From: a bacterium 1XD21-13
GTDB taxonomy: Bacteria > Bacillota > Clostridia > Lachnospirales > Lachnospiraceae
Direction of reading: 5' to 3'
Assembly (NCBI GenBank): GCA_009917555.1
Contig: QZDX01000016.1
Span: 49,479-113,478 of the forward strand
Length of the DNA: 64,000 nt
The notes under the pieces were generated by a model that was given only the letters and a program-made list of their open reading frames with translations, was not told the DNA's origin and searched no databases. Each line of letters starts with the position of its first letter. Position 1 is the stretch's first letter. Shown here piece after piece: positions 62,667 to 64,000 of this stretch. Both the position numbers and the translations under genes were made by a program.

Positions 62667-62942
62667 GCGGCGGTTCAGACAGGCGGCAGAGTGGGCAGAC
62701 GGGGTGCGGCGAAAACGGCCCTTTGCCATTTCCATATCCTGTGTTCGGACGATTCACGTACACGCCGTCTGCTCTGTTCGGACATTTCCTTGATATTTTG
62801 AAAAAGGTATCTTATTTTAAAGTAATGTCCGCACAGAGCAGACAGCATGTTCGTGAATAGCCGGACACTGGATATCGGAAAAGTCAAAGAACCGTTTTCG
62901 CCGCCCCCGCCTGCCCACTCTGCCGCCTGCCTGAACCTCCGC
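62667..62942. repeat. Long palindromic intergenic element (276 bp)
   Basis: Arms of about 125 bp, near-perfect. The outer part is GC-rich (AGGCGGCAGAGTGGGCAG, GGCGAAAACGG); the inner part (GATATCCAGTGTCCGGCT, TTCACGAACATGCTGTCTG) matches the element at 56406. A 40-bp AT-rich loop separates them. ORFs read across it on both strands are artefacts of the palindrome. It ends ten bases before the PadR promoter. Confidence 0.8.
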
Positions 62943-62951
62943 AAAAAATCA

Positions 62952-63006
62952 TTGACAACTATATCGAGATTCGATATAATATAGTTCGAACTTCGATATA
63001 TCGAAG
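62952..63006 (+). promoter_or_regulatory. Promoter and PadR operators
   Basis: TTGACA (62952-62957) and TATAAT (62975-62980) are exactly 17 bp apart. ATATCGAGATTCGATAT (62961-62977) is a perfect inverted repeat between and over these boxes. A second perfect palindrome CTTCGATATATCGAAG (62991-63006) lies at the likely transcription start. Shared TCGATAT half-sites suggest autoregulation by the PadR protein. Confidence 0.8.
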
Positions 63007-63074
63007 TAGGATATTAATCCGTATCGGAAATATACACAACATTTTCCGATACAGACTACTGGTAAGGAGTACTT

Positions 63075-63398
63075 ATGGACAGCAGAATTAGGCGAATCTA
63101 CGTCCCCATGACAGAAAGCGGATTTTATATTTTATTTTGTCTTAAGCAGTCGCAGCATGGCTATGGAATCAACCAGCAGGTCCGGAAAATGACAGGAGGT
63201 GCCCTGACCATCAGTGCGGGCACCATGTACGGGACCCTGGCGAAAATGGAAAAGGACGGGCTGATTGCTTTTGTGAGGGAGGAAGAAAAACGAAAACTGT
63301 ATCAGATCACCGAGCTTGGCCGGGAGATCTTAAACCTTGAACTTCACCGTATTGAACGCCTGTATAAAAACAGCAAAGGAGAGAATGTAAATGAATGA
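63075..63398 (+). CDS. PadR-family transcriptional regulator
   Basis: A 107-aa winged-helix repressor. Core text: MTESGFYILFCLKQSQHGYGINQQVRKMTGGALTISAGTMYGTLAKMEKDGLIAFVREEEKRKLYQITELG, which covers the PadR recognition helix and wing. GGTAAGGAG precedes the ATG. The gene overlaps the DUF2812 gene by 8 bp; PadR-DUF2812 pairs are common in Firmicutes, the membrane protein probably being the regulated effector. Confidence 0.94.
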   Translation: MDSRIRRIYVPMTESGFYILFCLKQSQHGYGINQQVRKMTGGALTISAGTMYGTLAKMEKDGLIAFVREEEKRKLYQITELGREILNLELHRIERLYKNSKGENVNE

Positions 63399-63933
63399 TC
63401 AAAAGACCCTTATACGCTTTTTTACCATTTCCGATTATGAAGACGAAGAAATCTGGCTTCGCAGTCAGCATCAGCAGGGCTGGAAGCTGGTGAAAATGAT
63501 TGTGCCCTGCTTCTATATTTTCGAGAGCTGTACCCCGCAGGATGTGGTTTACCGGCTTGATTATAAAAATAATACGGAAAACAGGGATTATTTTCAGATC
63601 TTTCAGGACTATGGCTGGGAATATTTCGCACGCTGCATGGGATGGCTCTACTTCCGCAGGCCCGTGTCCGAGACAGATACCAGGCAGGATGAAGAGATTT
63701 TCTCTGATAACAGTTCTCGTATGGATATGGTCAATCACGTTATAAAGACCCGTATGCTGCCGCTGATATGCATCTTTTTTTGCTGTCTGCTCCCTAATTT
63801 TATCAACAGCGTGGAGCAGGACGGACCTTTTCCGGATATCATTACCATTATCTTTTCCATCCTGCTGGTCATATATCTTTACTTATTTATTCATTGCGGT
63901 TTAAAACTTCGGGAAATGAAGCAGAAATATTAA
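63391..63933 (+). CDS. DUF2812 membrane protein
   Basis: A 180-aa protein with the DUF2812 N-terminal domain: FFTISDYEDEEIWLRSQHQQGWKLVKM, CTPQDVVYRLDYKN, FQDYGWEYFARCMGWLYFRRP. Two membrane helices follow (about 123-140 and 150-170). It is translationally coupled to PadR. Function unknown; regulation by PadR and a role in envelope response are inferred from the pairing. The 67 bases to the window edge show no gene. Confidence 0.9.
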   Translation: MNDQKTLIRFFTISDYEDEEIWLRSQHQQGWKLVKMIVPCFYIFESCTPQDVVYRLDYKNNTENRDYFQIFQDYGWEYFARCMGWLYFRRPVSETDTRQDEEIFSDNSSRMDMVNHVIKTRMLPLICIFFCCLLPNFINSVEQDGPFPDIITIIFSILLVIYLYLFIHCGLKLREMKQKY

Positions 63934-64000
63934 CACTACTTTACAACTTTTAAGCTAAGCTGTTTCTCTTAGACATAGCCTTTGCAAAGCTTTGATAAGA

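Noticed and set aside
62651..62944. Short ORFs on both strands (69 and 89 codons)
   Set aside because: They are read through a long palindrome and mirror each other; there is no independent coding evidence.

Overview
This window looks like a chromosomal segment of a gut-type Lachnospiraceae bacterium (Firmicutes, Clostridia). The evidence is indirect. Ribosome binding sites are AGGAGG-like, promoters are of the sigma-A type, GC content is moderate, and several families are typical of that group: clostridial two-subunit serine dehydratase, BlaI/M56 pairs, DUF512 radical SAM protein next to Der, VanW-domain secreted protein, GH25 with SH3 domains, PadR-DUF2812, and Rpn-type nuclease remnants. 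No rRNA, tRNA, CRISPR, prophage or intact transposase was recognised.

Layout. 0-8.7 kb: lipoproteins, a DMT exporter, a YqeY-like protein and a serine utilisation operon (DAACS symporter, sdaAB, sdaAA), followed by a ComEC-like lipoprotein hydrolase. 8.8-14.6 kb: an apparent operon of prepilin peptidase, membrane Ser/Thr kinase and a 1124-residue Ig-like surface protein. 14.8-17.8 kb: metQ-metN-metI methionine ABC importer, preceded by a consensus promoter, a 33-codon Met/Cys-rich leader peptide and a terminator, a probable attenuation system. 17.8-24.8 kb: D,D-carboxypeptidase, small metabolic enzymes and a BlaI/BlaR1-like pair. 24.8-34.7 kb: housekeeping genes (gpsA, plsY, der, DUF512 protein, tRNA deacylase, MATE pump, prs, phosphoesterase). 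34.8-44.4 kb: a cytosolic BMP-domain protein, a truncated ABC ATPase, VanW, GH25, a DUF255 protein and two proteins of unknown function. 44.6-53.1 kb: azlCD, an NSS transporter, and an iron locus (feoB, two feoA, DUF2325, Cys-rich FeoB partner) with Fur-like and TTAG-N6-CTAA operators. 53.3-64 kb: a Bce/Mac-like ABC transporter with its two-component system, hydrolases, a GNAT-membrane fusion and a PadR-DUF2812 pair.

Two repeat families overlay this. One is a leader-associated repeat found four times, always just 5' of a gene and in its sense orientation. In three copies its hairpins show compensatory base changes. The other is a set of palindromic intergenic elements, two of them 208 and 276 bp long with a shared core. 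Several genes are decayed: two Rpn-type nucleases, an AAA/DUF1703 nuclease, a DUF4143 ATPase tail, an msmX 3' end, and a DUF3795 gene interrupted by one in-frame TGA at an apparent Cys position.

All calls come from reading the sequence and remembered family motifs. No database search was run.
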